From the NCBI GenBank assembly GCA_029721435.1, contig CM056583.1, forward strand, positions 55,240,120 through 55,304,119: a stretch of 64,000 bases of DNA, written 5' to 3'. The position numbers were made by a program, and so were the translations under genes. The number at the start of each line of letters is the position of its first letter. Within the stretch, counting starts at the first letter, position 1. The notes below the pieces were generated by a model. That model was not told where the DNA came from. It did not search any database and worked only from the letters and a program-made list of their open reading frames with translations. Positions 56,701 to 64,000 of the stretch are shown piece after piece. The stretch is from Gymnothorax reevesii. Taxonomy: Eukaryota; Chordata; Actinopteri; Anguilliformes; Muraenidae.

Positions 56701-59700
56701 CTTTTTCAGGCGGGCATAAAATTAAACCAAAACGTCCAATTGGAAAAAATCTAAAACGAGGTGACAGAGGGGCTTTTCCTCCACGTGGTAGGATTTCCCA
56801 GGAGTTACCCCGTGCAAGCCCATGAAAACTGCACATTTCGAGGGAATCTCCTTGCACACTGAGCACAGCGCTCAGCAGATGGCAGCGGAATGCCTGGCAG
56901 CCAGCGATGGCCGTAATTGTCACATACCTACTAAGGGGTGATTTCATTGAGGTCTTAAAATGTGTTAAAGGGATTAACAAAGTGAATTGTGTCGGATTCT
57001 TTCGACCAAGTGTTGTTGGTAGAAACCGGGGTCACAAATGGAAGTTGACCAAAGGTAAACTTTGGAAAGGGAAATATTTCTTCACCCAAAGAGTAATTTC
57101 AATGTGGAATAGCTTGCCTGACCATATTGTTGAGGCTGAGACCTTGGAGGATTTTAAGAGGAGGCCTGAATTAAAGCTAGATACCATTGAGTGATTGAGT
57201 ATCTGAAGGGATATATTCACAATAGTATAAAGTGACTGGCGAGCATAGTTGGGCTGAATGGTCTGTTCTCGCCATTTATGCTATGTTAAAATTCCTCCCC
57301 CAAAATTCCAGCAACTGGTCTTCAAACTTCCCACACATTTAGAGACAGTTGATAAAAGAAGAGAGTATGCTACAGAATGATAAACACGACCCTGTCCCAA
57401 CTTTTTTGAGATGCGTTGCTGCCATCATATTCAAAATGTGCTAAAATTTTTCATGAAATGGTAAATGTCTTAATTTCAACATCTGATATGTTCTCCATGT
57501 TCTATTGTGAATAAAAGGTGGCTTATGAGATTCACAAATCATTGCATTGTTTTTATTTACATTTTACAAAGCATCCCAACTTTTTTGGAGTAGGGGTTGT
57601 AATGCAAAGTTTAGCCCACAGACCTTGGTCAAGCTATGGTCAGTCGACGTGACTGTCACGTTGTCTTTCAATAGGTAGCAAGGAACAATTACAAAATATT
57701 AAGCTACATCCAGTAGTATAGTTTAAGTTCGGTATAATGACAGTATTCAATCAGCAGTTTTGTCCGAGAAGCACACTCATTTAGCAGAGTTTTTTGCAAC
57801 TGCAAAACTCGCCAAAGTGCGTTAGTAAGCTAGATTTTAGGAACAAGTGTTAATCAAATTCCCCCATAGTGTACAAAATGCACCTCTTATGGTAAAACAC
57901 TTTACAAGAGATCAAAAAAAAAAAAAAAAAAAAACTTGCTTTCATTTAAAGCATTGCTTCCTCTAGTCAATGCAGTCTCTCCCAACATTCTTGTACATTC
58001 AATGGGCTGTGTCACCAGCTGGTCGTGCAGTTTGGTCACGATATTTTACTTTCATATGGGCCATGGGAAACTATCACCATTCACAACTGGAAGGGGATGT
58101 GAAGTAATCCAAGCAAATCCCAGCCATTTTTCTTGTCAGTCAAGCAAACTTCACCCACAGTAAGAAGGTTTAATTACTTTTATCTGCTTTTCATGGAAAA
58201 TTTTCCTCAGTTGTGTGATTCGCTTATCAAAATATGGCATTGGAGAACCCGAGTGCGAGAAGGCCGGTCATCGGTCGAGCAATGCTTTCCTCATGACCAT
58301 TGCTTCAACGCGCAAAAGGTATATGCGCATATGGCTTGCGAAAGCTGAATCTGTGGTATGAAGGCAGATCTTTTGGAGTTTTTGCAAGAGGCTCACACTA
58401 CTTTGCCTGTCCAAAAGAAGTAATGCCCTTTCAGTTCATGACTAAACTGCGAATGCAGAGCTGGTGACACAGCCGCTTTAACCCTTGGACAGCCGAATAC
58501 ATTTTCAAGGAATTAAAAATGTAGTTATAAAAATGTAGAGCTCCCCTGTGGGAGCTCTTTTAAACAAGTTGCCACATGATAGCAAAATCAGATGCTGTTG
58601 AAAACCTATCTTGCATCATTGGGAAACTATAGTTGCCTACGGCGCTGAAAGGGTTAAGTCAGTAAAATCACAACTAAGTCAACGGACACTACTCATTTAT
58701 TTCCCCACTCCTTCAGCAGACTGAAATCAAGAATCTACTTAATTTTTGCCATTTACAAACTGCATAATTATGGTTTCAGTTAAATGCACTTAAAAGCAGA
58801 GAATAAAAGGGAAGATAAGACTGTAGTGGTTCTTAACATGCATTGCCATGGGATCTATATTGGAATTATAATGCAACAAAGTGCTGTGTCTACACTAAAC
58901 GGAATTGCAGAAGACCATTTAGTAAAAGCCAAGAAGTGTTTTAGCTTAGTGAAGACACTCAAGCAACATTTTCAGTTATATTGAGCAGTCTTGTCAATGC
59001 AAAGATGAGTAAATAAATTAAATGCTTACATTATGAAACACCAGAGTCCAATCATTAGCAGCAAGACTATCCCAAAGCCGCAGAAGAGCCCAAGCATGGT
59101 TATAAAACTGGAACCTGCACACAAACAAATGAAAAATCAGAGTATGTTACAGCCAGCAAGTGCCTTGTCTTTTCAGCCCATTACTGCACCACATTTCTCC
59201 CTTTCCTCCCAATCTGAAATGGCTAACTGTCAGTGGCAGAAAGTCCTTCCATGTGCTCAGCCAGCTGATTCACCTCTTAGTTGAACCTCCTTGCTGAAAA
59301 AACAGTCACAACTGGCATGCAGGGCTCGATCTCTTTGCCACTAGCAAGATGGGCTTGTGCAAGCCTGATTGAAAAAGAGTAGTGTATTATGTGACATTTA
59401 ATGGCACAGGTACAAACTTTATACTACCCTGTCAAGACAACGTTCACTGGTGTATTCCGTTAGTGTAATGATACACTTTGTCACAACTTTTTCTATGACT
59501 TTAAATATACTTAGTGCCATGAAAAAAAGCAACAGTGAAGTTATGTACTGTATTTCGGTTATGTATAGGCTGTAATCGGATAGACAGCCGACTGATTGTT
59601 GAACGGTGAAAGTGCAAATGACGCACCACCTCTCGGCGGCTGAGATCTGCCCGTAACATGTTCATGGCTCTTTTACCTTGAAGGTTGCTTGTAATATTGT

Positions 59701-62700
59701 TTCATATAGCCACTTCATGAGCTCACTGTCTCATGTCCTGGATAAACCATCAGGAAAAGATGACGGACCTGCTCCACTTTCTGAAGCCATTTCTGAACTG
59801 ATAATCTTTTGTTTCATAATATTAAGCTTTGCTAAGTAATTTTGATATGTCATATAAAGCAGTAGTTTTGATGCTGATTAAGATATTGATTGTCATACAA
59901 TGCAAAGTTAGCTGCATTTAGAGAGCAGTCCCAATGCAAGGGCAGGCTTATCCATGTTGTGCCTTTTGCAAGAGGTGAGAGGAACCTCAGAGATTCCATC
60001 ACTTTTTATTCTTGGCACAAAGTTCACGCTCCCAACCAATTTCCTAAGCTGATAATCATTTAGTTGGGACATTAATCACTTAGAAATAAAACATTGCAGA
60101 CACACACCAAATTTTTAATTCCAGACCATTTCAGGGCCCACCTCCCCACCAAGGGTAGTCATTCTCACTTGTCTCCCCCACAACAATGCTCCCGCTTGTG
60201 GCCTCGGATCGATTCCTGCCCAGAACTTCAATGGAGTTTGCAAGTTCTCCCTTTTTGTGCAGGCTTTCTTCCCCTTTTGTGTAAGGGTGCTCTTTCCTCC
60301 CACAGATCTAAGACATGTATCCAAGGTCTACCTATACGAGCAGCCCATGGCACCTATATTGCTCACCTGGTTTCACATCGTAATAATTCTTTTCAGTTAT
60401 GCAGAACTTTCAAGTAGACATTTGCCAACTGCACAACATGCCAACATTGTCATGTTATCATCTACAAGTAGAGGTGAAATCGTAAACAAGTAGTTGTAGC
60501 AGTACATGCAGAAATAACTAACGTCATTGTAATTTATGAAATGGATTTTTAATCCATACAGTCAAAAAATAAACATTTCAAGTTCATATGGACCAAGACT
60601 TACACCACTATTAGCAAGTTCAGTCAAGATCTTCCCACTGCAACTTGATAAGTGGAAAATGTGTAAGCCAAACTGATACCAGGACAACCATACTGGAATC
60701 AAAATCAACCCAGTAGATAACGATTGGTCAGGGCTTGAAGGTGAACATTTGCAAGTTTGATCCAAATGTACTAAGTGGTAAGAGGCTTTGGCAGATCTCA
60801 CACTGACCCAAAATTAACGAGACTCAGTCAGGACCATGAGACATATCTGCACCAAGTCTGATCAAAATCTCACCACTGGAATGCCAAAGAAAGTTGATCA
60901 TGCCTCACCCAAGAATTGGATTTTGAGTTGAACTCAAAAATGAAATGGTCAGGGGCATGAGACACCTAAATAAACCACCAGTGATCCAAATCTGCCCTGT
61001 AAAACTTGAGAAGTACAAAACCCAAAACCAGTGAAGTTGGTACGTTGTGTAAATCATAAATAAAAACAGAATACAATTATATGCAAATCCTTTTCAACCT
61101 ATATTCAATTGAATACACTGCAAAGACAAGTTACTTAATGTTTGAACAGGTACACTTCGTAATTTTTTGCAAATATTAGCTCATTTGGAATTTGATGTAA
61201 CTGCAACGTTTCAAAAAAGCTGGCACATGTGGAAAAAAAGACTGATAGTGGAGGAATGCTCATCAAACACTTATTTGGAACATCCCACAGGTGAACGGGC
61301 TAATTGGGAACAGGTGGGTGCCATGATTGGTTATAAAAGCAGCTTACCTGAAATGCTCAGTCATTCACAAACAAGGATGGGGCGAGGGTCACCACTTAGT
61401 GAACAAATGCGTGAGCTGATTGTCGAACAGTTTAAAAACAACATTCCTCAACAAGCTATTGCAAGAAATTTAGGGATTTCATCATCTACGGTCCGTAATA
61501 TCGTCAAAAGGTTCAAAGAATCTGGAGAAATCACTGCACGTGAGCGACAAAGCCGAAAACCAACATTGAATGCCCATGACCTTCTATCCCTTAGGTGGTA
61601 CTGCATCAAAAACCGACATCAGTGTGTAAAGGACATTACCACATGGGCTCAGGAACACTTCAGAAAACCACTGTCAGTAACTACAGTTCTTCGCTACATC
61701 TGCAAGTGCAAGTTAAAACTCTACAATGCAAAGCGAAAGCAATTTATCAACAGCATCGAGAAACGCCGACGGCTTCACTGGGCCCAAGCTCATCTAAGAT
61801 CGACTGATGCAAAGTGGAAAAGTGTTCTGTGGTCTGACGTGTCCACATTTCAAATTGTTTTTGGAAACTGAGGACATCGTGTCCTCCGGACCAAAGAGGA
61901 AAAGAACCATCCAGACTGTTATAGGCACAAAGTTCAAAAGCCAGCATCTGTGATGGTATGGGGGTGTATTAGTGCCCAAGGCATGGGCAACTTACACATA
62001 TGTGAAGGCACCATTAATGCTGAAAGGTACATACAGGTTTTGGAGCAACATATATTGCCATCCAAGCAACGTCTTTTGCAACGGATTTGCAAATCATTGT
62101 ATTCTGTTTTTATCTACGATTTACATAACATGCCAACTTCACTGGTTTTGGGTTTGTAGAAAATGCTTCAGTGAATCAGAGGCCAGGGTGCCCATAATGT
62201 ATTTCTAATCAAGCCTAAACATAACATCATATGGTCGGGTCAATCAGACAAATTAATACATCACGCCTGATCCAAATCTAACCAGTGGAACTGGAGAGGT
62301 TACAAATGCATTGGCCAGTCAGAGGCCAGGGCGGCAATATTGGATTAACCCAAAAAATTACACTTGGCCACAGCCATGAGAGGAACATTCTTTACCAGCT
62401 GTGATCGTAATCTGCCAGGTGGAACTTGAGAAGTCATCTAAAGAAAAAGTTGACAGACGGAGAGACTGACGGACGCTACACCTTACGAGTAGCTCATCCA
62501 GGTAAGTTAATGGAGGGTGGGGGTGGGCGTGGGGGGGACTCTCCAAGCCAGCTTCAGCACATTTGCAGAAAAATTTATCTATGTCCATGAAACTGGTCAA
62601 ACAAATTGAACCAAAACCAGGAAGTAATTCCGTCTGTTACCGTAGTGAAGCGTCTTGAAGACCGTGCTGACGCTGTTCTCCTCTCCCGTGGCAGAGCTGG

Positions 62701-64000
62701 CCATGACACGTACTTTGTAGTTGGTGCCAGGCAGCAGACGATCCAGAAGTACTTCCTGGAGCCCACTGTCCACTATGATGCCTGAGAAAGAGAGAGAGAC
62801 AAAAGGAGGAAGTGTTGGCTGAGACTCATTTAGCAGGCACTACTGCACCAGGCCATCTGCACAAAGTGGCTTGCACCGAAACCTACTCTGCTCAGGGCCT
62901 GCGTCCGTAGAGTAGAACACCGTGTATGTCACGGTGAAGCCGCACCAATCCTCATGTGGCACTGCAGTCCAACTAACCAAGGCCCTTGTTGTCTCTTCTT
63001 CCACATTCACTGATTTAATCATCCCTGGTGCGGGAAAAGGAACGTACAAACAAGAACTCAGGAGCAAGTAAATACAATATGACCATTGCTCTGCTCTGAG
63101 ACAAAGGGCAGGGTTAAAGACAAGCACTGAGCTTCACACCCGCTGCTGGCCGACGTGAAGGAAGTCTGGTTTCCCGGCCAGGCTTTGTGCCGTATAGTGG
63201 AGTCACTGTAATGTTGTACTGTTTCAATGGCTGACCTACAGGAATGTGGGAGAAAACAATGAAAACAATTTCATTTTCATCACACATTTCTAAAGTTATA
63301 TTTTACATTTAAATACACTTACTCATTTGTGAGAGGCACCTCCCAAATAACAGCAACAAACCTGGTAATTCAGCTCATAAAACAGTAGCCTGAAGGCACT
63401 TTTCAACATCTCAAATCCACACCTCACAAAGCAGAATTGAGCTCTTCTGGGTTTATCCCAATCAGAACATCTCCTCAGATCAAGTAGCTTGATGGGATGT
63501 ACTCAGAGCTAATACTTCATCGATACTGTATTATCTCTCCGATTCATCACAAAGAAAAATTGGACTAAACCCTGCCAAATAGCTTCCCCTTTCTGCGACT
63601 GCCATCCATAATTTAGTGGTGTTTTTAATTCTTCGCCAGCAACAAGCTGAAAGGGTTGCAACTGCTTAATGGATTTAGTAAAGTAGTATCTGCTTAATGG
63701 AGTGCAACAGTATGCGAGACAATTGAATCCAATTGACAATATTATTCAATTTCACAAACCAGGACCTTCATCAGGAATTCTGTTTCCTGCCCTTGCTTTT
63801 AAACTGGGAAAGAAAAAGACCGTAAGAACGGAAGACTATCCAATACTCATTAAAAATGACTAAAAATTGTGCATCTCACAGCCTTTTAATTAATAACAGT
63901 CATTGCTTTGTGGAAATGAGCTGTATTTACGGTGCAACTGAAATTACCTCAAATACAGTAAGAAAGGCATACCACTGAATGTGATGTTTGTGGTTGCAGT
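38391..64000 (-). CDS. il31ra: gp130-family receptor, il31ra-like, C-terminal seven exons
   Basis: On the - strand seven exons join in frame to 966 nt: 63973-64000 (cut by the window edge), 63140-63235, 62887-63024, 62641-62781, 59030-59114, 50653-50734 and 38391-38786. They give about 321 residues plus stop: the second half of one fibronectin-III domain, a complete membrane-proximal one, a transmembrane helix, a Box 1-position exon and a 131-residue tail. Every splice phase equals that of the matching il6st exon. The name il31ra rests on the position beside il6st, the tail-to-tail orientation as in mammals, and the tail motif PYMKN, like PYLKN of mammalian IL31RA. The gene codes a class I cytokine receptor chain signalling through JAK kinases. 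Another gp130-family receptor is possible. The introns of 8.3 and 11.9 kb are packed with transposons. Confidence 0.85.
39038..41215 (+). mobile_element. LINE fragment carrying only ORF1 (zinc-knuckle type)
   Basis: It is flanked by the 12-bp duplicate ATCTCAACTAAC (39026-39037 and 41216-41227), so it inserted as a unit. Without the later Tc1 insertion it is about 1.2 kb. It encodes remnants of a nucleic-acid-binding ORF1: VGRFVKQEVGNVKTVRVCRS, DMMPVTCFSLRSRPTVKGV, then the CCHC knuckle CFRCQEYGHVAAVC (39594-39635). After the Tc1 insertion comes CYHCGGNHETGTKVC (about 40675). There is no reverse transcriptase. Frameshifts and stops are present. The clade is probably I/Nimb-like, judged from the knuckle layout, and not certain. 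Confidence 0.8.
39667..40619 (+). mobile_element. Internally deleted Tc1-like element
   Basis: Starts CAAAACCCAAAACCAGTGAA and ends TTTTGGGTTTTG, flanked by TA on both sides, the same family as the intact copy at 11762-13375. At 953 bp it lacks most of the transposase: the HTH part is kept ([11 protein letters not shown]) but the reading jumps from TTVRCYICIS to [20 protein letters not shown]. All three catalytic residues are gone. It interrupts a LINE ORF1. Confidence 0.93.
41341..42145 (+). pseudogene. Gag-like retroelement relic with zinc knuckle
   Basis: On + the frames give MSGHPNPFSEEECVLFQLPS, then GEKRLMDYGDISVILKDNDP, EFTVAFGVLRDVICKMY, LDTYLATIPDLALSYGGT and a CCHC knuckle CTICGAFSHSSPLC (41824-41865). 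This is gag-like architecture of the kind seen in tyrosine-recombinase retroelements (DIRS/Ngaro type). That class assignment is tentative. Frameshifts and an apparent GT donor after the first segment separate the pieces. No polymerase or recombinase was found nearby. Confidence 0.6.
42146..44454. other. il31ra intron with no recognised exon
   Basis: No gene is supported. Around 43220-43330 a sequence with ATATAGTGCACTACATAAGGAATG and TTTCGGACAC looks like part of a short DNA-transposon derivative, but I could not define its ends. Confidence 0.4.
44463..44812. mobile_element. hAT-type MITE with perfect 8-bp target duplication
   Basis: Ends are TAGGGCTGGGCGATAT and its inverse ATATCGCCCAGCCCTA. 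The flanking octamers are identical: GATGCACT at 44455-44462 and at 44813-44820. The element is 350 bp, non-coding, rich in ATATCGATAT. The first bases are shared with the large element at 18943. Confidence 0.95.
44821..46030. other. Intron stretch rich in GCTAGC repeats
   Basis: The 45315-45560 part contains many GCTAGC/CTAGCTAG blocks. A low-complexity AAAATTTAAAATTTAAAAATC run follows near 45610. No gene was recognised. Confidence 0.5.
46031..47072. repeat. Direct repeats of about 145 bp flanking a 750-bp block
   Basis: 46031-46176 (TTTTGGGGTTGTGATCTCCTGG ... GTGTCCTGTCTGAA) is repeated at about 46931-47080 in the same orientation. Between them lie a second copy of the repeat seen at 38898 (46163-46375) and an inverted copy of the repeat seen at 27858 (46655-46905). 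An LTR-like retroelement derivative or a duplication during insertion are both possible. Confidence 0.65.
46655..46905. repeat. Dispersed repeat, inverted relative of 27858-28063
   Basis: GCCCGCAGAGGATGGGCTTC through GTGCTATACAAATAAATTGAATT is the inverse of the block nested in the dead Tc1 transposase at 27.9 kb. Confidence 0.8.
47250..47815. mobile_element. Probable short DNA transposon derivative
   Basis: AAAGCTATAGTGCGTCACGTATG on the left is matched by the inverse of CATACTATAGCTTTAAG on the right, giving short inverted ends about 560 bp apart. The interior carries no transposase. No clear target duplication was found. Confidence 0.45.
47941..48185. repeat. Fragment of an interspersed repeat
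   Basis: It begins TTAAAGGAGAATTCCAGTGTG and contains GACTTGTGGTGTACTGAAATAAG and CCACACTTCATCGG, a combination I recognise as common in fish genomes. No boundaries or coding capacity were visible. Confidence 0.4.
48905..49690. mobile_element. Foldback element with long imperfect inverted arms
   Basis: The left arm (GTGACCACGCTTTCCAGCTT ... TCAAATTTGACTC ... CACTTAGCTAGGAGCCCCGTTTAT) is matched by the inverse of the right arm (ATAAACAGGGTTCCTAGCTAAGTGG ... GAGTCAAATTTGAATG ... AAGCGTGGTCACCAC). The arms are roughly 250-300 bp with a short centre. There is no reading frame. Confidence 0.75.
49845..50480. repeat. Tandem repeat family, units about 140 bp
   Basis: Units share TCCAAATCTGACCAGTGGAA (50168, 50308), CAGCCAATCAGAGGCC and ACTTGGTCAGGGCCATGAGA. 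The first copy (49845 onward) is more diverged. Related arrays lie at 60640-61013 and 62160-62480. It ends about 170 bp from the Box 1 exon of the - strand gene. Confidence 0.8.
50653..50734 (-). CDS. il31ra: il31ra exon: Box 1 position
   Basis: This 82-nt exon has acceptor CTCCAACCAG and donor GTATTT, phase 2 to 0, the same length and phases as the il6st Box 1 exon. After the join it reads MCKKHILKSVPNPRDSEVVW and then WPPQYCQK. KKHI and VPNP align with il6st KKHI and VPDP, but the il6st WPQ is LKS here, so the Box 1 Trp is missing. The PxP core is kept. The donor is weaker than usual. Confidence 0.9.
50735..52290. other. il31ra intron with no recognised feature
   Basis: Read on both strands; only short frames and A-rich runs (51125, 51260) were seen. 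Confidence 0.5.
52687..53500 (+). pseudogene. Dead Tc1-like transposase, second family
   Basis: Fragments read [71 protein letters not shown] (first Asp), then a stop. Further on QKPASLMVCGCISAYG and a degraded end follow. It is related to, but clearly distinct from, the intact transposase at 12127. It is truncated where the LINE begins near 53505. Confidence 0.88.
55508..55760. mobile_element. Truncated Tc1-like arm
   Basis: ACCCCAATTCCGAAATAGTT to GCTGCTACAGGTCTCAAAAA is a relative of the arm at 11147-11350. Only one arm is visible. Confidence 0.65.
55985..56540 (-). repeat. Inverted fragment of the satellite-bearing hAT-like family
   Basis: In reverse complement it matches about 19165-19680: ATCGTTATAGGCTACTG, AAATTATTGGCATTCTTTCA and TTTAAATTAATCTTTAATAATGTCC. 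It lacks the 156-bp array, showing that the left arm is an older sequence than the array or has lost it. Confidence 0.8.
57600..58470. other. il31ra intron without recognised feature
   Basis: An A-run near 57907-57924 is the only conspicuous item. No exon or RNA gene was recognised. Confidence 0.5.
58478..58657. mobile_element. piggyBac-type MITE
   Basis: It begins TTAACCCTTGGACAGCCG and ends CGGCGCTGAAAGGGTTAA, inverted ends with TTAA on both sides, the piggyBac target. About 180 bp, non-coding. It also contains a small perfect hairpin, GAGCTCCC-CTGT-GGGAGCTC, near 58540. Confidence 0.75.
59030..59114 (-). CDS. il31ra: il31ra exon: transmembrane helix
   Basis: Acceptor TTGTGTGCAG, donor GTAAGC, phase 1 to 2 as in the il6st transmembrane exon. 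It reads GSSFITMLGLFCGFGIVLLL and then MIGLWCFI, a single hydrophobic helix of about 24 residues. The basic stop-transfer residues (KK) come from the next exon. Confidence 0.9.
59115..60640. other. il31ra intron without recognised feature
   Basis: Only short frames were seen on either strand. No repeat boundary is clear. Confidence 0.5.
60640..62480. repeat. Tandem repeat array split by a Tc1-like element
   Basis: 60640-61013 and 62160-62480 belong to the same family as 49845-50480 (TGATCCAAATCTG.CC..TG, GGTCAGG.CATGAGA). The array was continuous before the Tc1-like element landed between them. Confidence 0.75.
61020..62156 (+). mobile_element. Internally deleted Tc1-like element
   Basis: It begins CAAAACCCAAAACCAGTGAA (after GAGAAGTA) and ends GTTTTGGGTTTG before TA. 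It is the same family as the intact copy at 11762. The transposase is open from 61167 to 61871 but lost: WSDES is WSDVS, a TGA stop follows EIVFGN-type sequence, and after EQHILPSKQRLL the sequence jumps to the right inverted repeat, removing the second Asp and the Glu. Confidence 0.92.
62641..62781 (-). CDS. il31ra: il31ra exon: second half of membrane-proximal FN-III domain
   Basis: Acceptor CTTTCTCAG, donor GTAACA, phase 1 to 1, and 141 nt exactly like the il6st exon at 16337. It reads IIVDSGLQEVLLDRLLPGTN and YKVRVMASSATGEENS, then VFKTLHY, matching il6st [28 protein letters not shown]. Confidence 0.93.
62887..63024 (-). CDS. il31ra: il31ra exon: first half of membrane-proximal FN-III domain
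   Basis: Acceptor CGCACCAG, donor GTAGGT, phase 1 to 1. It reads MIKSVNVEEETTRALVSWTA and VPHEDWCGFTVTYTVFYST, matching il6st [31 protein letters not shown]. Confidence 0.93.
63140..63235 (-). CDS. il31ra: il31ra exon: second half of the preceding FN-III domain
   Basis: Acceptor ATTCCTGTAG, donor GTGTGA, phase 1 to 1. It reads QPLKQYNITVTPLYGTKPGR and ETRLPSRRPAA, matching il6st [20 protein letters not shown]. An NIT sequon is visible. Confidence 0.9.
63973..64000 (-). CDS. il31ra: il31ra exon, cut by the window edge
   Basis: Only the last 28 nt are in the window, ending before GTATGC. They read TATTNITFS and join in phase 1 to GQPLKQYN, equivalent to the end of the il6st exon [10 protein letters not shown] at 11087. 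The NIT sequon is in the position of il6st NYT. Confidence 0.7.

Larger units (their letters stand above)
54448..56930. mobile_element. hAT-type insertion inside the LINE
   Basis: The LINE sequence GAGACTAAGGG is interrupted by TAGGCATGAGACAA..., and resumes after ...TTGTCACATACCTA as CTAAGGGGTGATTTC. The duplicated ACTAAGGG (8 bp, one base shared with the element end) and the partly matching ends TAGGCATGAGACAA / TAGGTATGTGACAA suggest a hAT-type element of about 2.5 kb. It has no transposase; inside are a Tc1-arm fragment (55508-55760) and a left-arm fragment of the 18943 family (about 55985-56540). Confidence 0.7.
53505..57300 (+). pseudogene. CR1/Rex1-type LINE reverse transcriptase, split in two
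   Basis: The 5' part reads DSQHGFRKGRSCLTNLPEFF, IIYLDFQKAFDTVPHKRL, GVPQGSALRPLLFLIYINDL, then LADDIKL where active elements have FADDTKL, and KANRMLGYIAKCIDYKSKEV. The 3' part resumes at 56931 with GDFIEVLKCVKGINKVN and ends FFTQRVISMWNSLPDHIVEA. These are reverse-transcriptase palm motifs and the C-terminal tail typical of the CR1/L2/Rex1 group. Frameshifts, stops and a 2.5-kb insertion make it dead; the 5' end of the LINE is missing. Confidence 0.88.
52292..57599 (+). mobile_element. Old Tc1-like element enlarged by nested insertions
   Basis: Ends CAACCTCAATTCCAAAAAAGTTGG and CCAACTTTTTTGGAGTAGGGGTTG are inverted, flanked by TA. Intact, it would be about 1.5 kb. It now spans 5.3 kb because a LINE inserted in the transposase tail and a hAT-type element inserted in that LINE. 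Confidence 0.85.

Noticed and set aside
1..64000. CRISPR arrays, bacterial operons, ribosome binding sites
   Set aside because: The window is vertebrate nuclear DNA. The tandem arrays have units of 140-161 bp without CRISPR-like repeat and spacer structure.

Overview
The window looks like nuclear DNA of a ray-finned (teleost-type) fish. It has vertebrate cytokine-receptor genes split into small exons by long introns. It is also dense in the mix of repeats typical of fish genomes: several Tc1-like families, hAT-like and piggyBac-like elements, CR1/Rex1-type LINEs and tRNA/5S-like relics. The species cannot be told from the sequence.

There are two host genes, arranged tail to tail. On the + strand, nine exons from 5707 to 24444 encode the C-terminal ~545 residues of gp130 (il6st): fibronectin-III domains 4 to 6, the transmembrane helix, Box 1, and a tail with a SHP2/SOCS3-type tyrosine and STAT3-type YxxQ motifs. 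On the - strand, seven exons from 64000 down to 38391 encode the C-terminal ~321 residues of a paralogous receptor. It is best read as il31ra because of its place beside il6st, its tail-to-tail orientation and its tail motif PYMKN. Every intron phase I placed in the - strand gene equals that of il6st, and both have an 82-nt Box 1 exon, so they are clear paralogues. Their 5' exons lie outside the window or were not found. il6st would be the shared signal-transducing chain for IL-6-family cytokines; il31ra is the ligand-specific gp130-like chain beside it. A 14-kb spacer (24.4-38.4 kb) separates the two stop codons.

Almost everything else is transposons, often nested. 1-3606: a long inverted repeat with a promoter-like arm. 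5.6 kb: a 5S-like relic. 6.6-7.7 kb: a TIR element. 8.4-10.2 kb: a piggyBac relic. 11.76-13.38 kb: an apparently intact Tc1-like transposon. 13.6-14.1 kb: a 161-bp minisatellite. 18.94-22.02 kb: a hAT-like element carrying a 156-bp satellite. 25.5 kb: a small MITE. 26.9-28.5, 29.3-30.9 and 32.3-33.5 kb: three dead Tc1-like elements. 38.9-41.3 kb: a three-level nest (repeat, ORF1-only LINE, Tc1 derivative). 41.3-42.1 kb: a retroelement gag relic. 44.46-44.81 kb: a hAT MITE with a perfect 8-bp target duplication. 46-47 kb: repeats. 48.9-49.7 kb: a foldback element. 49.8-50.5, 60.6-61.0 and 62.2-62.5 kb: one tandem repeat family. 52.29-57.60 kb: a nest of at least four levels (Tc1, LINE reverse transcriptase, hAT-type insertion, older fragments). 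58.5 kb: a piggyBac-type MITE.

No wholly new multi-gene system is visible. The most interesting points are the altered Box 1 of the il31ra-like receptor, the satellite arrays rich in nuclear-receptor half-sites inside il6st introns, the intact Tc1 copy, and the datable nests.
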